Shown piece by piece: positions 51,443 to 60,867 of a stretch of DNA of 64,000 bases. The stretch is from CAVTWS01 sp963738445 (GTDB lineage: Bacteria; Actinomycetota; Acidimicrobiia; Acidimicrobiales; SHLQ01): positions 496,001 through 560,000 of the forward strand of contig CAVTWS010000011.1 of the NCBI GenBank assembly GCA_963738445.1. Direction: 5' to 3'. The first letter of the stretch is position 1. Every line of letters begins with the position of its first letter. The notes under the pieces are model-generated. The model saw only the letters and a list, made by a program, of their open reading frames with translations. It was not told where the DNA came from and did not search any database. The position numbers were made by a program, and so were the translations under genes.

Positions 51443-53479
51443 TCACGAGCCGTCGACGTTTCCGGCGGTGCCGTTGGCGTCGGGATCGACGGTGTCGCCG
51501 GCGTCGGGATCGACGGTGTCGCCGGCGTCGGGATCGACGGTACGCGGGTCGACGGTGGGTGGGCCAGCAGGTCGCGTACATGTGGGCGAAATGGCCCTCG
51601 CTGGCCACGAGTTGATCGCGGGGTCCGAACTCGATCACCCGCCCGCCGTCGACCACCGCGATGCGATCGGCGCGCATGGCGGTGGCCAGTCGGTGGGCGA
51701 TGATGATCGCCGTGCGGCCCTCGAGCACGCGGTCGAGGGCGCGCTCGACCCGGCGCTCGGAGTGCAGGTCGAGGTTCGAGGTCGCCTCGTCGAGGAGCAG
51801 CACGCGGGGCCGGGCGAGGAAGGCGCGGGCCAGGGCGAGCAGCTGGCGTTCGCCGGAGGACAGCGACACGCCCCGCTCGTGGACGATGCGCGTCGAGCCC
51901 GTCGGGCAGGCGGTCGACCAGGTCGTCGTCAGCCCGACGGCGTCGAGCACGCCTCCAGGAGCTCGTCGTCGGTCGGCGTCGGGGTCGCCGAAGGCGAGGT
52001 TGTCGCGGACCGTGCCGTCGAACAGGAACGGCTCCTGCGGCACGACGCCGAGCTGGCGCCGCAGCGACGCGAGGGTGACGTCGCGGAGGTCGTGGCCATC
52101 GATGAGCACGCGTGCCTGCTGGCGGGTCGTAGAAGCGGGTGACCAGCTTGGCGATGGTGGACTTGCCGGCGCCCGGTGGGCCCGACGAGGGCGACCGTCT
52201 CGCCGGCGGCGATCTCAGGTCGACGTCGTGCAGCACCGGCCGGCGGGGTCGTAGCCGAACGTGACGTCGTCGAGCTCGACGTCGCCCGCTGATCGGCGGC
52301 AGGGCGATGGCGTCGGGACGCTCGGGCACCGACGGGTCGGTGGCCGAGGAGGTCGCGGAGCTTGTCGACGGCGGCCTGCCCGCTGGTAGGTGGTGTACAG
52401 CTGCACGAGCTGCTGGATCGGGGCGAAGAACGCCGTCAGGTACAGCACGAAGGCCGCGAGCTCGCCGATGCGTAGAGCTGGCCGTCGAGCACCATCTTGC
52501 CGCCGACGCAGCAGGATCACGCCTGGCCGAGCATGCCGACGGCTTCGGTGCCCGGTGCGTAGATCGCGGCGCCCGCCCGACGGCGAGAGTTGGCGTCCCG
52601 GTGGTCGCCGACGATGTTGCGGTGGTCGCACGACGTTGTGACGGCGGCGGTTGTGCGCGGCGATGACCCGGACGCCGGCGAGGCTCTCCTGCAGGTCGGA
52701 CAGCACGTCGGCGATGCGGTCGCGCACCCGCCCGTAGCCCCTGATCCGACGCCGTCGGAACCATAAGCGTGAGCGCCAGCGGTGACCGGCACGACCACGA
52801 GCAGCGTGATGCGCGGCCAGGGTCGGGTCATGCGCGAACAGGACGCCGGTGATGACGACGAGCGTCAGCCCTGCACGGCGAAGTTGACCAGACCTTCCTG
52901 GAACAGCTGCGTCAGCGCCTCGATGTCGCTGGTCATCCGCGTCATCAGGACGCCGGCCTTCTCCTCGGTGTAGAAGTCGAGCGACTGGCGTTGGAGGTGG
53001 GAGAAGACCCGCACGCGCAGTTCGTACATGAGGCTTCTCGCCGAGGCGCCCGGTGTAGCCGATCCGAATCGCCGGTGCTCGACACGCGGCAGCCCGACGC
53101 TCGCCACGTAGACGCCGGACACGCGACCAGGAGCGACGCCCGTGTCACGATCGAGCGATGCCGTGATCGATGCCGAGCTGGGTGAGCATCGGTCCGGCCT
53201 GCAGGGACAGCGTCTCGACGACCACGAGAAGGAACGCGCCGACCAGCGCCCACCGGTGCGGGCCGAGGAACGTCCGGAGCGTGAACGGTCGGCGGTCGTA
53301 GTGCACCGGGCTGAACACGATCGACGGCGCCGCGTGGACGGGTTCGCGCTCGAGGACCTCGTCGATCCGCACGGCGAGGTCACCGGGGACGCCGGCGTGC
53401 GGGGAGGCCGGCGGCCTGGTTGGCCTGGAGCGGCGCTGGGGCCACCGAAGCCGCCGCGGCGGACGCCGAACATGGCCAT
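51443..53479 (-). pseudogene. ABC exporter (permease-ATPase) 2, many indels in this sequence
   Basis: Start MAMFGVRRGGFGG at ATG 53479 overlaps the upstream exporter's TGA by one base. Exporter features appear in successive frames: PHRWALVGAFLLVVVETLSL, LMYELRVRVFSHLQRQSLDF, MTSDIEALTQLFQEGLVNFA, LQESLAGVRVIAAHNR, AFVLYLTAFFAPIQQLVQLY, Walker A PPGAGKSTIAKLVTRFY, VVPQEPFLFDGTVRDNLAFG, signature VSLSSGERQLLALARAF, Walker B RVLLLDEATSNLD, and IAHRLATA. At least a dozen frame jumps, where checked mostly single extra bases. Restored length ~650 residues; its C-terminus carries an 8-residue tandem repeat PSIPTPAT. Together with exporter 1 it should form a heterodimeric type IV ABC exporter. Stop is tentative. 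Confidence 0.7.
51476..51541. repeat. 24-bp tandem repeat coding the Pro/Thr tail of exporter 2
   Basis: Units at 51476-51499, 51500-51523 and a partial 51524-51541. On the minus strand they encode PSIPTPAT repeats. In-frame length, so copy number can vary without breaking the protein. Confidence 0.85.
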
Positions 53480-55366
53480 CAGTCGTCGTCCGATCCGTCG
53501 GGTTCGGACGCCAGCACCGCGGCATAACGAGGCTCGGTCGCGAGCAGCCGGCGTGGGTGCCCGAGGCGACGATGCGGCCACCGTCGAGCAGGACGACGCG
53601 GTCGGCGAGTGCGATGGTGCTGAGTCGATGCGCGATCAGGATCGTGGTGCGGTGGCCCAGGCGGGCCTTCAGCGCGTGGTGGATCTGTTCTTCGACGACG
53701 ACGTCGATGGCGCTGGTGGCGTCGTCGAGGACCAGCACCGCCGGGTCGGTGAGCAGCACTCGGGCGATGACGATCCGCTGGCGTTGCCCGCCCGACAACG
53801 TGTAGCCGCGCTCGCCCACGACCTCGTCGAAGCCGAGTGGCAGCTGCTCGATGAAGCGTGCGGGCCTGGGCGGCTTCCGCCGCCGCGATGACCTCCTCAC
53901 GAGACGCTCCGGGCCGTCCGAAGGCGATGTTGTCGTGGATCGAGGCCGAGAACAGGAACGGTTCGTCGAGTGACGAAGCCCACATGATGACGGAGGCTGC
54001 GCATGGTGATGTCTCGGACGTCGTGACCGTCGAGCAGGACCGCCCCGGCGCCTGGCGGTGCACCCGGGGGTGGATCCTCCACGTCGTAGAAGCGGCCGAC
54101 GAGGCGGGCCAGGGTCGACTTGCCCGAGCCGGTCCGACCGACGACGGCGAGGGTCTCGCCGGGCGCGACGACCAGGTCGAGGCCGTTCAGCACCATCGGC
54201 CCCGGATCGCCCGTCGGGGTGGGGGTCGGGTACCGGAAGGCCACCGACCGCATCTCGATCCGACCGTCCGCGTTCATCAGGTCCGGCGCTCCGGGACGGT
54301 CCTGAACGTCGGGCTGCTCGTCGAGCACCTGCATGATCCGACCCGCCGCCGCCGAAGCTCGCTCGTACTGGAGGATCAGGAACCCGAGCAGGCGAAACGG
54401 GGTCTGGATCATGATCACGTAGGTGTTGAAGGCGACCAGCGTGCCCACGCTGACCTCGCCCTCGATCGCCAGGTGTCCGCCGTAGAGGAGGACGATCGCC
54501 ATGGAGAGGCGGGGCAGCGCCTCGATCAACGGGTTGAAGCGAGCTCGACTCTTCACCGCTTCGATCTGTGACCATCGGAGGCGTTGGGCGGCGGCCGCCA
54601 AGAGGTTGATCTGCCGCTCCTCGGCGGCGAAGGAGCGAACGACGCGCACGCCCTGGACGTTCTCGTCGACGATGGTCGCGACCTCGGCCTCGCGCGCCTG
54701 GCCGACCCACGTCAGCGGGAAGACCTCGTCGCGCATCCGTTGACCGAAGACGTACACCAGGGGCATCGTCACCACGGCCACCAACGCCAACGTCACATGG
54801 ATCTGCAGCATGAAAGCGAACGCGAGGACGAACATGAGCGACGAGGTGACGACCAGCGGACCGAACGACAGCAGGAGCTGCAGCGAGCGGATGTCGGAGT
54901 TGGCGCGCGAGATCACCTGACCCGATTGCGTGCGGTCGTAATACGAGAACGACAACGTCGTGAGGTGCTCGTACATCAGGGCCCGGAGGTCGGTCTCCAC
55001 CTCGTAGGCGACGCGGAAGAGGTTGTACCGGTACGCGTAACCGAGGACCGCACGAACGACGGCGAGCACGACGATCGTGACCACGTAGGGCGCGAGCCGG
55101 TCCGATCGGTCGGTCAGGGCGGCGTCGATGCCACTGCGCACCACCGCCGGCACGGCCACCTGAACGGCCATACCGGCGATCCCCGCGGTCAGCGAGAGCG
55201 TCAGCACCGTCCGGTGGGCCCGGACCAATGGCAGGAACCGTCGCCACCACACTTCGTCGGGATCGGACCCGATACCCACCCCGGAAGGCTCGAAACGCGC
55301 CGTCTCGGCGACGGGTTCGAAACGCGACGAGAGCTCCTCGCGGGTCGCATCGGTGGTGGCGGTCAC
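53479..55366 (-). CDS. ABC exporter (permease-ATPase) 1, three indels near the 3' end
   Basis: GTG 55366 is chosen: GATACT lies seven bases upstream on the minus strand and the longer frame to 55429 covers the promoter. Six-helix permease (WWRRFLPLVRAHRTVLTLSL, VETDLRALMYEHLTTLSFSY, YDRTQSGQVISRANSDIRSL) followed by the ATPase: Walker A VVGRTGSGKSTLARL, signature YTLSGGQRQRIVIARVL, Walker B AVLVLDDATSAID, H-loop LIAHRLST. Asp instead of Glu after Walker B (DDATSA) suggests a degenerate catalytic site, typical of one half of a heterodimer. Extra bases near 53976, 53860 and 53556 break the last 500 bases; the restored C-terminus is EPRYAAVLASEPDGSDDD. Exports an unknown lipid, drug or peptide. 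Confidence 0.82.
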
Positions 55367-55451
55367 GTCGTGCAGTATCTCCACACGGTCCGCCGAGCGC
55401 ACATCGGCGGTTCGGGGCCCCGGGTCCACGTCTCCTCGCTATCCTGCCGCC

Positions 55452-56750
55452 ATCGGGACCATCGCCGGGCTGGCTGCCGTCGTCGTGCTCATCGTGGCCA
55501 ACGCCTTCTTCGTCGCCGCCGAGTTCGGACTCATCGCGGTCGACCGCAGCCGCGTCAACGCCGAGGTGGATGCCGGAAGCACCTCGGCCGCCCGGGTCCG
55601 ACGCCTCATCGAACACCTGTCGTTCCACCTCTCGGGGGCCCAGCTCGGGATCACCGTGGTGTCGTTGGTGCTCGGGTTCGTGGCCGAACCGGCCATCGCC
55701 GCCCTGATCGAGTCCCCGGTGGAGTCCCTCGTGGGGGAGGGTTCTTCACACGGTGTGTCCGTGGCCCTCGCGCTGAGCCTGGCCACCGTCTTGCACATGG
55801 TGCTCGGCGAGTTGGTGCCGAAGAACATCGCCATCGCCAAACCCGAGATGGTCACCCGCCTGCTGGCCCGGCCCGTGCACGCATGGGGCATCGTCGTGCG
55901 GCCGGTCGTCGTCGGCCTCAACGGTGTATCGAACCGGATCGTGCGCCGGCTCGGCATCGAACCACGAGACGAGCTCGACCACGCCCGCTCGATGGAGGAG
56001 CTGGAACAGCTCATCGAGTCCGCCGGCGAGCACGGCACCCTCGATCGCAACGAGGTCGAGCTGCTGACCCGATCGATCCGCTTCGGTGACAAGACCGTCG
56101 CGGAGGCGCTCACCCCCCGGGTCGAGGTCGAGGCGTTGGCTTCGAGCGACACGCTGGCCGACCTCGTCGAGTTGTCCGTCCGAACCGGATTCTCCCGGTT
56201 CCCGGTCTATGGCGAGGACCTCGACGACGTCGTCGGCCTCGTCGAGGTGCGCGCCGTGTTGGCCTGCCCGGTCGGAGAGCGGTCGTCGACCCTCGTGACC
56301 TCGTCGATGACCGAGGTGATCGCCGTACCGGAGTCACGCGAGTTGACCGAGCTGTTCGGCGACCTGCGCCGCAGCGGACAGCACCTGGCGGTCGTCATCG
56401 ACGAACACGGCGGCCTCGCCGGGATCGCGACCCTGGAGGACCTGATCGAGGAGATCGTGGGCGAGATCAGCGACGAACACGACGCTCCGATCGAGCCCGC
56501 CGAGCTGACCCGGGCCGAGGGCCGGGGGGCCTGGCTTCTTCCCGGAAGCCTCCACATCGATGAGGTGGCCGATGCCTGCGGGCTGGAGCTGCCCGAGGGT
56601 GAGTACGAGACACTCGCCGGGTTCGTGCTCGCCCGGTTGGGTCGCATCCCCGAGCCCGGGGCGCTGTTCGATCACGACGGTTGGCGGATCGAAGTGGTCG
56701 CGATGGACCGGCTCCGGGTCGCGTCGGTTCGGGTGAGGGCACCCCGATGA
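55452..56750 (+). CDS. CNNM/CorC (HlyC/CorC-like) transmembrane protein with CBS pair, 1
   Basis: 432 residues if translation begins at ATC 55452; TATCCT lies exactly six bases upstream. Canonical in-frame alternatives are GTG 55353/55359, which would lie upstream of this -10 and inside the opposing gene. DUF21 membrane domain: VVVLIVANAFFVAAEFGLIA, FHLSGAQLGITVVSLVLGFV, and HMVLGELVPKNIAIAKPE. Then two CBS motifs (SRFPVYGEDLDDVVGLVEVR; HLAVVIDEHGGLAGIATLED) and a C-terminal CorC_HlyC domain (EGRGAWLLPGSLHIDEVADA). Family members export Mg2+/Na+ or Co2+ across the membrane. ATGA overlap with the second copy indicates an operon and possible heterodimer. Confidence 0.82.
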   Translation: MGTIAGLAAVVVLIVANAFFVAAEFGLIAVDRSRVNAEVDAGSTSAARVRRLIEHLSFHLSGAQLGITVVSLVLGFVAEPAIAALIESPVESLVGEGSSHGVSVALALSLATVLHMVLGELVPKNIAIAKPEMVTRLLARPVHAWGIVVRPVVVGLNGVSNRIVRRLGIEPRDELDHARSMEELEQLIESAGEHGTLDRNEVELLTRSIRFGDKTVAEALTPRVEVEALASSDTLADLVELSVRTGFSRFPVYGEDLDDVVGLVEVRAVLACPVGERSSTLVTSSMTEVIAVPESRELTELFGDLRRSGQHLAVVIDEHGGLAGIATLEDLIEEIVGEISDEHDAPIEPAELTRAEGRGAWLLPGSLHIDEVADACGLELPEGEYETLAGFVLARLGRIPEPGALFDHDGWRIEVVAMDRLRVASVRVRAPR

Positions 56751-57835
56751 TCCTCTCGTTCCTCATCATCGTGTTCCTGCTGGTGGCCAACGGCTGGTTC
56801 GTCGGCTCGGAGTTCGCCCTGGTCGCCAGCCGCCGCACCCGCTTGGAGGTGCTCGCCGCCGAAGGGAGCAAACGGGCCCGGGTTGCGCTCGAGGCGAAGG
56901 ACGACGTGCGCCGGAACCTCGCCGGCGCCCAGCTGGGCGTCACGCTCGCGTCGCTCGTGCTCGGATTCGTCGCCGAGGCGACGGTCGCGACCCTGATAGC
57001 GGACGGTTTCGAGGCCGTGACCGGGTGGAGCGAGACGGTTCGCCACTCCGTGGCCTTCGCGATCGCACTGCTCCTGGTGATCTTCGTGCACATCGTGCTC
57101 GGCGAGATGGTGCCCAAGAACGTGGCCATCGCCGGTCCGGAGCGGGCGTTGCTCGCGATGGCGCCGGTGAACCGGGTCATCTTCGTCGCCGCCCGCCCGC
57201 TGATCGCCGTCGTGACCTGGCTCGGGAACGGTGCCGTGCGCCTGGTCGGCTTGCGCCCGACCGACGAGGCGGCGACCGCCCACACCGCCCAGGAGCTCAC
57301 CTCGATTCTGGAGGAGTCGCACCAGGAGGGTCAGATCGACGAGTACGAGCGAGCCCTCCTCAGCGGCGCCCTGGGTTTTGGCGCCCGCGCGGTCGGATCG
57401 GTGATGGTGCCGAGGAACGTCGTGTCGTCGGTCCCCCGGCGGTCGTCGATCGAGGTGATCGAGCGGGAGGTCGCACGCACGGGCCATTCCCGGTTGCCGG
57501 TCGTCGGTCCGGGCGGCCTCGACGACATCCTCGGCTTCGTCCATGCCAAGGACCTGCTCCGCCTGCCGGTCGAGGCTCGCTCGGATCCCCTTCCGCTCGA
57601 ACTGGTGCGTCGCATGCTGGTCGTCCGGGCCGACGAGTCGCTCGAGCAGGTGCTGTTCGCCATGAAACGGCTGCGGATCCATCTCGCAGTGGTCCAGGAC
57701 TCGACCTCGCGCACCGCCGGCATCGTGACCCTGGAGGACCTCCTGCAGGTGCTCGTCCGTCAGTTGTTCGACGCCACCGACGGCTCGGCATCGAGGGTCG
57801 ATCCGGCCGGGCGACCCGCAATTCCCCGTCACTGA
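56747..57835 (+). CDS. CNNM/CorC (HlyC/CorC-like) transmembrane protein with CBS pair, 2
   Basis: 362 residues from ATG 56747, which overlaps the previous stop. DUF21: FLIIVFLLVANGWFVGSEFA, RNLAGAQLGVTLASLVLGFV, HIVLGEMVPKNVAIAGPERA. CBS pair: GHSRLPVVGPGGLDDILGFV and LAVVQDSTSRTAGIVTLEDL. It lacks the C-terminal CorC_HlyC domain present in its partner, ending soon after the second CBS motif. Paired genes of this kind are common in actinobacteria and may work as a heterodimeric Mg2+-related transporter with the CBS modules binding adenosyl ligands. The M23 peptidase gene follows with its own promoter-like TACCCT. Confidence 0.83.
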   Translation: MILSFLIIVFLLVANGWFVGSEFALVASRRTRLEVLAAEGSKRARVALEAKDDVRRNLAGAQLGVTLASLVLGFVAEATVATLIADGFEAVTGWSETVRHSVAFAIALLLVIFVHIVLGEMVPKNVAIAGPERALLAMAPVNRVIFVAARPLIAVVTWLGNGAVRLVGLRPTDEAATAHTAQELTSILEESHQEGQIDEYERALLSGALGFGARAVGSVMVPRNVVSSVPRRSSIEVIEREVARTGHSRLPVVGPGGLDDILGFVHAKDLLRLPVEARSDPLPLELVRRMLVVRADESLEQVLFAMKRLRIHLAVVQDSTSRTAGIVTLEDLLQVLVRQLFDATDGSASRVDPAGRPAIPRH

Positions 57836-57874
57836 ACTGCAACATTCGGATGCCATGCGGTACCCTGCCACCTG

Positions 57875-59071
57875 GTGCGGAGACTGCTCGGGTCCCTCGT
57901 TTTCATCCTCGTGGCTGCCACGACCCTTCCGGCCGTCGCGGACGACATCGAGTCGGCGCGGGACCGGATCTTTGCGATCGAGACGTTGATCGAGGATGCA
58001 CAGGCCCGAGCCAACCTGGCCTCCGAGCTCTTCTGGGCCGCCGAGAGCGACCTCGAGCAGCTCGAGGTGGACATGGCCGACCTCCAGTCCCAGATCGACC
58101 AGAGCGAGCTCGAGCTCGAGGAACTGTCCGGCGCGGTCCGATCCTTCGCGGTCGAGCGCTACACCGGCGAAACCCTGACCCCCGATCTCATCGAGCAGGA
58201 TGACATCAACGAGTACTCGGTGATGTCCTACCTCGCCCGCGACCTTCAACTCGACACCGTCGACGTGGTCGATGCGTACCGGTTGGTGCAGGCCAACCTC
58301 GATTCGGCCACCGAGGAGATGGAGACCCAGGTCGCCGAGCAGGAGCGCCTCATCGGGGAGATCGAAAGCGCCCGCGCCACGATCGATGCCGAGCTCGTGA
58401 CCATGAACGAGGAGCTCGCCAACCAGCAGGCCATCCTCGATGCTCTGGAGGAGGAGGAGCGGCGCCGGATCGAAGCCGAACGGGCCGCTCGCCGACGAGA
58501 GGCCGCCGCCGCCGAGGCCGCCCGGGCCGCCGCCGAGGCTGCGGCGCGAGCCACCTCGACCACCGCGACTCCGTCGACCGCCGCGCCGGCCCCCACCGTC
58601 CCCGGAGCGACGACCATCCCGGGCGCACCCACCACCACCGTGGCGTCGGCCCCGGCGACCACCGTGCCTTCGGGACCCATCGCCACCGGATCGTGGGTCT
58701 GTCCCGTGCAGGGCGCGGTGAGCTTCAGCGACACCTACGGTCAGGCGCGCTCGGGCGGCCGCCGCCACCAGGGGGTCGACATGATGGCGGCCAGCGGCAC
58801 GCCCGTCGTGGCTCCGGTGAGCGGCACGGTCACCCAACGTGACAACTCGCTGGGCGGCCTGTCCTTCCACCTCGAAGGATCCGACGGCAACTACTACTAC
58901 GGCACGCACCTTGCGTCGTACGGCAACTCGGGCTCCGTGCAGGCGGGCACCGTGATCGGTTATGTCGGGTCGACCGGCAACGCCACCACGCCGCACCTGC
59001 ACTTCGAGATTCATCAGGGCGGCCGCGGCAACCCGATCAACCCCACGCCCACCGTCGCCCAGTTCTGCTGA
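57875..59071 (+). CDS. Secreted M23-family peptidase with N-terminal coiled coil
   Basis: 398 residues from GTG 57875 (TACCCT eight bases upstream). Signal peptide LLGSLVFILVAATTLPAVA. Residues ~25-225 are two long coiled-coil segments as in EnvC/RipA-like regulators; then an Ala/Thr/Pro linker; then the lysostaphin-type domain: HQGVDMMAASGTPVVAPVSG (HxxxD zinc ligands), YYGTHLASYGN, and PHLHFEIHQGG (HxH). Likely cleaves or remodels peptidoglycan cross-bridges during growth or cell separation, or activates another hydrolase through the coiled coil. All zinc ligands are present, so an active enzyme is expected. Confidence 0.88.
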   Translation: MRRLLGSLVFILVAATTLPAVADDIESARDRIFAIETLIEDAQARANLASELFWAAESDLEQLEVDMADLQSQIDQSELELEELSGAVRSFAVERYTGETLTPDLIEQDDINEYSVMSYLARDLQLDTVDVVDAYRLVQANLDSATEEMETQVAEQERLIGEIESARATIDAELVTMNEELANQQAILDALEEEERRRIEAERAARRREAAAAEAARAAAEAAARATSTTATPSTAAPAPTVPGATTIPGAPTTTVASAPATTVPSGPIATGSWVCPVQGAVSFSDTYGQARSGGRRHQGVDMMAASGTPVVAPVSGTVTQRDNSLGGLSFHLEGSDGNYYYGTHLASYGNSGSVQAGTVIGYVGSTGNATTPHLHFEIHQGGRGNPINPTPTVAQFC

Positions 59072-59092
59072 CCCCGCCTATCGGCGCAGCCT

Positions 59093-59923
59093 CTAACCGG
59101 GGAACGGCGGCGAGTCGATCCGGTTCAGCACGTGTCGGGCCAGCGATGAATCCAGCGAGCAGTTGCGTGGGCGCGGGCCGCGTGATTCGTCGATGTCGCC
59201 CCCACGGAGAAGGTCCGGGTCGATGCCCATCGACAGGGCGAGGCGCCGGGCGAAGGCGAGTCGGTTCATCGGCTCGTCACCGGCCAGGTGCCAGAGGCCG
59301 ACGGCGCGTCGGGTGAGCGACAGGTCGAGCAGCCCGGCGGCCAGCTCGCCGACCCGGACCGGCGAACGGAGCTCGTTCACGAAGAAGGCGATGTCGGCGC
59401 CCTCGGCCGCCCACGTCACGAGAGTCTCCTGCGGGCCCGGTTCGACCCCGCCGTAGAGCAGCGAGGTGCGGACCACCAATGCGTCAGCGTCGGTCGTCAT
59501 GACCGCCCGCTCGCTGTCGAGCTTGACCTGCCCGTACTCCAAAATCGGTCGCGGCGGGTCGCTCTCGACGTACGGCCGGGGGCTGGTGCCATCGAACACC
59601 AGGTCCGTCGACAGGTGCACGAACCGGCTGCCGATCCGCCGCGCCGCCCGGGCCATCGCTGCGGGGGCGAGGCCGGTGGTGGTGACGAGATCCGGGCCGG
59701 AGATCACGTAGGCCGCGTTGATGATCGCCCGAGGTCGGTGCCGGTCGATCACCCGCGCCACGTCGTCGTGGTCGCGCACGTCCAACGTCTCCCACTCCAC
59801 ACCCCTCTCGACGGGCGTGGAGGTGTGCCGGGTGGCCACGACGGTCAGGTGCCGGCTGGAGGCCTCCCGGACGACCGCCCGTCCCAGGTATCCGGCGCCG
59901 CCGATGACGACCAGATCGACCAC
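59093..59923 (-). CDS. RmlD-like NAD(P)-dependent sugar reductase family protein (extended SDR)
   Basis: 276 residues from GTG 59923. Rossmann loop VIGGAGYLGRAVVRE, then INAAYVISGPDL, STDLVFDGTSPRPYVESDPP, YGQVKLDSERAV (YxxxK) and VVRTSLLYGG, the pattern of dTDP-4-dehydrorhamnose reductases. No other rhamnose-pathway gene is visible, so it may reduce another sugar nucleotide or be a methionine adenosyltransferase-beta-like member. Eighteen bases downstream of fabI, hence probably its operon partner. Confidence 0.78.
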   Translation of the reverse strand: MVDLVVIGGAGYLGRAVVREASSRHLTVVATRHTSTPVERGVEWETLDVRDHDDVARVIDRHRPRAIINAAYVISGPDLVTTTGLAPAAMARAARRIGSRFVHLSTDLVFDGTSPRPYVESDPPRPILEYGQVKLDSERAVMTTDADALVVRTSLLYGGVEPGPQETLVTWAAEGADIAFFVNELRSPVRVGELAAGLLDLSLTRRAVGLWHLAGDEPMNRLAFARRLALSMGIDPDLLRGGDIDESRGPRPRNCSLDSSLARHVLNRIDSPPFPG

Positions 59924-59941
59924 GGGTGATCGACGTCCGGG

Positions 59942-60709
59942 TCAGACGCCGATGGCGTGGAAACCGCCATCGACGTGCACCATCTCGCCCGTCGTCTGCG
60001 GGAACCAGTCCGACAGCAGGGCGACACACGCCTTGGCGACCGCCGAGCTGTCGTGAACGCTCCAGCCGAGCGGCGCCTTCGCCTCCCAGGCGTCCTCGAA
60101 GGCGGCGAACCCGGGGATGGACTTGGCGGCCAGGGTGCGAATCGGACCGGCGGCGACGAGGTTGCAGCGGATCTGCTGCGGTCCGAGCGCTCGAGCCAGG
60201 TACCGGTTCGTGGACTCCAGTGCCGCTTTGGCCACGCCCATCCAGTTGTACGCCGGCCACGCCACCGTGTTGTCGAAGTCGAGCCCGACGAGCGACCCGC
60301 CCGAGGTCATGAGCGGGGTCACGGCGTCCGCCAGCACCTTCAGGCTGTAGGCGGAGATCTCCAGGGCGACCTTGACGTCGTCCCACGGCGCGCCCATGAA
60401 GTCCTCGCCCAGGCAGGACTCCGGCGCGAAGCCGATGGCGTGGAGCGCCCCGTCGACGCGACCCCAGCGGGTCGCCAGCGCGTCACGAACCTGGCCGGCG
60501 TGATCGGGTTGGGTGACGTCGAACTCGAGGACCGTGGGGGAGCCCGGCAGCTTGCGGGCGGTCCGCTCCGTCAGGCGCAGCCCGCGCCCGGCGCCGGTGA
60601 GCACCACATCGGCGCCTTCGGTGATGGCGAGCTCGGCGACGCCGTAGGCCAGCGAGGCGTCCGTCAGCACGCCGGTGATGAGGATGCGCTTGCCCTCGAG
60701 AAGACCCAC
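59942..60709 (-). CDS. fabI: Enoyl-[acyl-carrier-protein] reductase (NADH), FabI/InhA type
   Basis: 255 residues from GTG 60709 with AAGGAG six bases upstream. ITGVLTDASLAYGVAELAI is the FabI-specific nucleotide loop, HAIGFAPESCLGEDFM follows, and the catalytic Tyr-x6-Lys is in YNWMGVAKAAL; C-terminal PIRTLAAKSIPGFAAFEDA and GEMVHVDGGFHAIG complete the fold. Catalyses the last reduction of fatty-acid elongation in the cytoplasm. It is divergent from the F420 reductase gene with about 158 bases between them. Confidence 0.93.
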   Translation of the reverse strand: MGLLEGKRILITGVLTDASLAYGVAELAITEGADVVLTGAGRGLRLTERTARKLPGSPTVLEFDVTQPDHAGQVRDALATRWGRVDGALHAIGFAPESCLGEDFMGAPWDDVKVALEISAYSLKVLADAVTPLMTSGGSLVGLDFDNTVAWPAYNWMGVAKAALESTNRYLARALGPQQIRCNLVAAGPIRTLAAKSIPGFAAFEDAWEAKAPLGWSVHDSSAVAKACVALLSDWFPQTTGEMVHVDGGFHAIGV

Positions 60710-60867
60710 GTCGGCTCCTTGGCTCCAGCCGGGTCGACGTATCGGCCCCCGCTCAGTCGAATCGGCAGCCGGAGCTGCGTCGGCGGGTCAGGATAGCCGC
60801 CAGGGCAGGAACGGCGAGGCCACGCCAACCCTGCTCGCGCTCGCCGGACGCGAGTAGGGTCCCGCCG

